Position numbers and translations under genes: made by a program
Notes under the pieces: generated by a model
What the model saw: the letters and a program-made list of their open reading frames with translations, nothing else
Database searches by the model: none
What the model was told of the DNA's origin: nothing
Source of the DNA: Planctomycetota bacterium
GTDB lineage: Bacteria; Planctomycetota; Phycisphaerae; Sedimentisphaerales; SM23-30
Assembly (NCBI GenBank): GCA_029573975.1
Contig: JAKQBU010000250.1
Location: 1-7,315, forward strand
Direction of reading: 5' to 3'
DNA: 7,315 nt
Part shown: piece after piece, positions 7,017 to 7,315 of the stretch
How the letters are laid out: every line of letters begins with the position of its first letter
How positions within the stretch are numbered: position 1 is the first letter of the stretch

Positions 7017-7315
7017 AAGGGACCTCCGTTATTTTTTGCAAGATCAGGCGAATATCCTGGGCAGAGTCCACAAAATAACGCGCTTTGGAAAGTTCATACC
7101 CAACTTTGATGATGACCGCCTTTTCCGGCAGAATTTCAAATATATCTTCATCGGTATAGTCATCCCCAGCCGCGAAAATAAAATCCCATTTTTGTTTTGC
7201 CAGCCAGTGTTGGGACGTTTTGCCTTTGTTGATAGCAGTATTTTTCACTTCTAAAATTTTGTTTCCTTCAAAAATACGAACATCCAGATTTTCCGTCAGG
7301 TTGGAAACGGCGGCT
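6973..7315 (-). CDS. otsB: Trehalose-6-phosphate phosphatase domain, C-terminal part (start outside window)
   Basis: The minus-strand frame is open from the window edge (first whole codon 7314-7312) to TGA at 6975-6973, giving 113 residues. A GTG at 7248 is internal, not a start. The sequence matches the end of OtsB/TPP HAD-type phosphatases: EGNKILEVK (16-24), NKGK (29-32, with K30 the likely HAD motif III lysine), the Mg-binding HAD motif IV GDDYTDEDIF (50-59), then IKVGYELSKARYFVDSA (about 67-83). These enzymes hydrolyse trehalose-6-phosphate to trehalose in the cytoplasm. Because the N-terminus is missing, it could be a stand-alone OtsB or the C-terminal half of a bifunctional OtsA-OtsB protein. 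It overlaps treT downstream by 44 bases. The final ~15 residues, rich in proline and ending PPPDTRQ, extend into the treT start and may be a poorly conserved tail. Confidence 0.85.
   Translation of the reverse strand, partial: AAVSNLTENLDVRIFEGNKILEVKNTAINKGKTSQHWLAKQKWDFIFAAGDDYTDEDIFEILPEKAVIIKVGYELSKARYFVDSAQDIRLILQKITEVPYVEPGSIPPPDTRQ
7022..7027 (-). promoter_or_regulatory. Ribosome binding site for treT
   Basis: On the minus strand this reads GGAGGT, five bases before the ATG at 7016-7014. It lies inside the phosphatase gene and supports the treT start despite the unusually long 44-base overlap. Confidence 0.7.

Overview
This window probably comes from a polysaccharide-degrading, at least partly anaerobic bacterium. 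The best guess is a planctomycete of the Phycisphaerae/Sedimentisphaerales type or another PVC-group member. This rests on the gene mix: a GH2 hydrolase with a C-terminal amidotransferase-like domain, a secreted GH16 hydrolase with a large unknown C-terminal half, a tungsten/molybdenum aldehyde ferredoxin oxidoreductase with its own ferredoxin, and trehalose genes. No rRNA or other phylogenetic marker is present, so the taxonomy is inference.

Layout. Positions 1-1473 (+) hold the 3' part of a GH2-type glycoside hydrolase whose start lies upstream. After a 119-base gap, a four-cluster [4Fe-4S] ferredoxin-like subunit (1593-2009) overlaps by 4 bases (ATGA) a full-length aldehyde ferredoxin oxidoreductase family enzyme (2006-3775). 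Thirty-six bases later a secreted GH16 hydrolase (3812-5575) begins at a TTG codon with a good Shine-Dalgarno sequence. A 226-base stretch (5576-5801), holding at most a doubtful 64-codon frame, separates this plus-strand cluster from a convergent minus-strand pair. That pair is the C-terminal end of a trehalose-6-phosphate phosphatase (cut by the window edge at 7315), followed by a complete GT4 trehalose synthase of the TreT type (7016-5802).

How the genes may work together. The GH16 enzyme would cut a beta-linked polysaccharide outside the cytoplasm and the GH2 enzyme would trim oligosaccharides. The ferredoxin/AOR pair would oxidise an aldehyde to an acid and pass electrons to a low-potential carrier. 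Whether that aldehyde derives from the polysaccharide, for example anhydrogalactose from a red-algal galactan, is a hypothesis only. The minus-strand pair serves trehalose synthesis by what look like two routes: dephosphorylation of trehalose-6-phosphate, and direct glucosyl transfer from a nucleotide sugar to glucose.

Base composition changes sharply across the window. The GH2-ferredoxin-AOR part is very G-rich on the coding strand, GH16 is intermediate, and the trehalose genes are clearly AT-richer. The two blocks therefore probably have different histories. No tRNA, rRNA, CRISPR array, insertion sequence or convincing terminator was seen.
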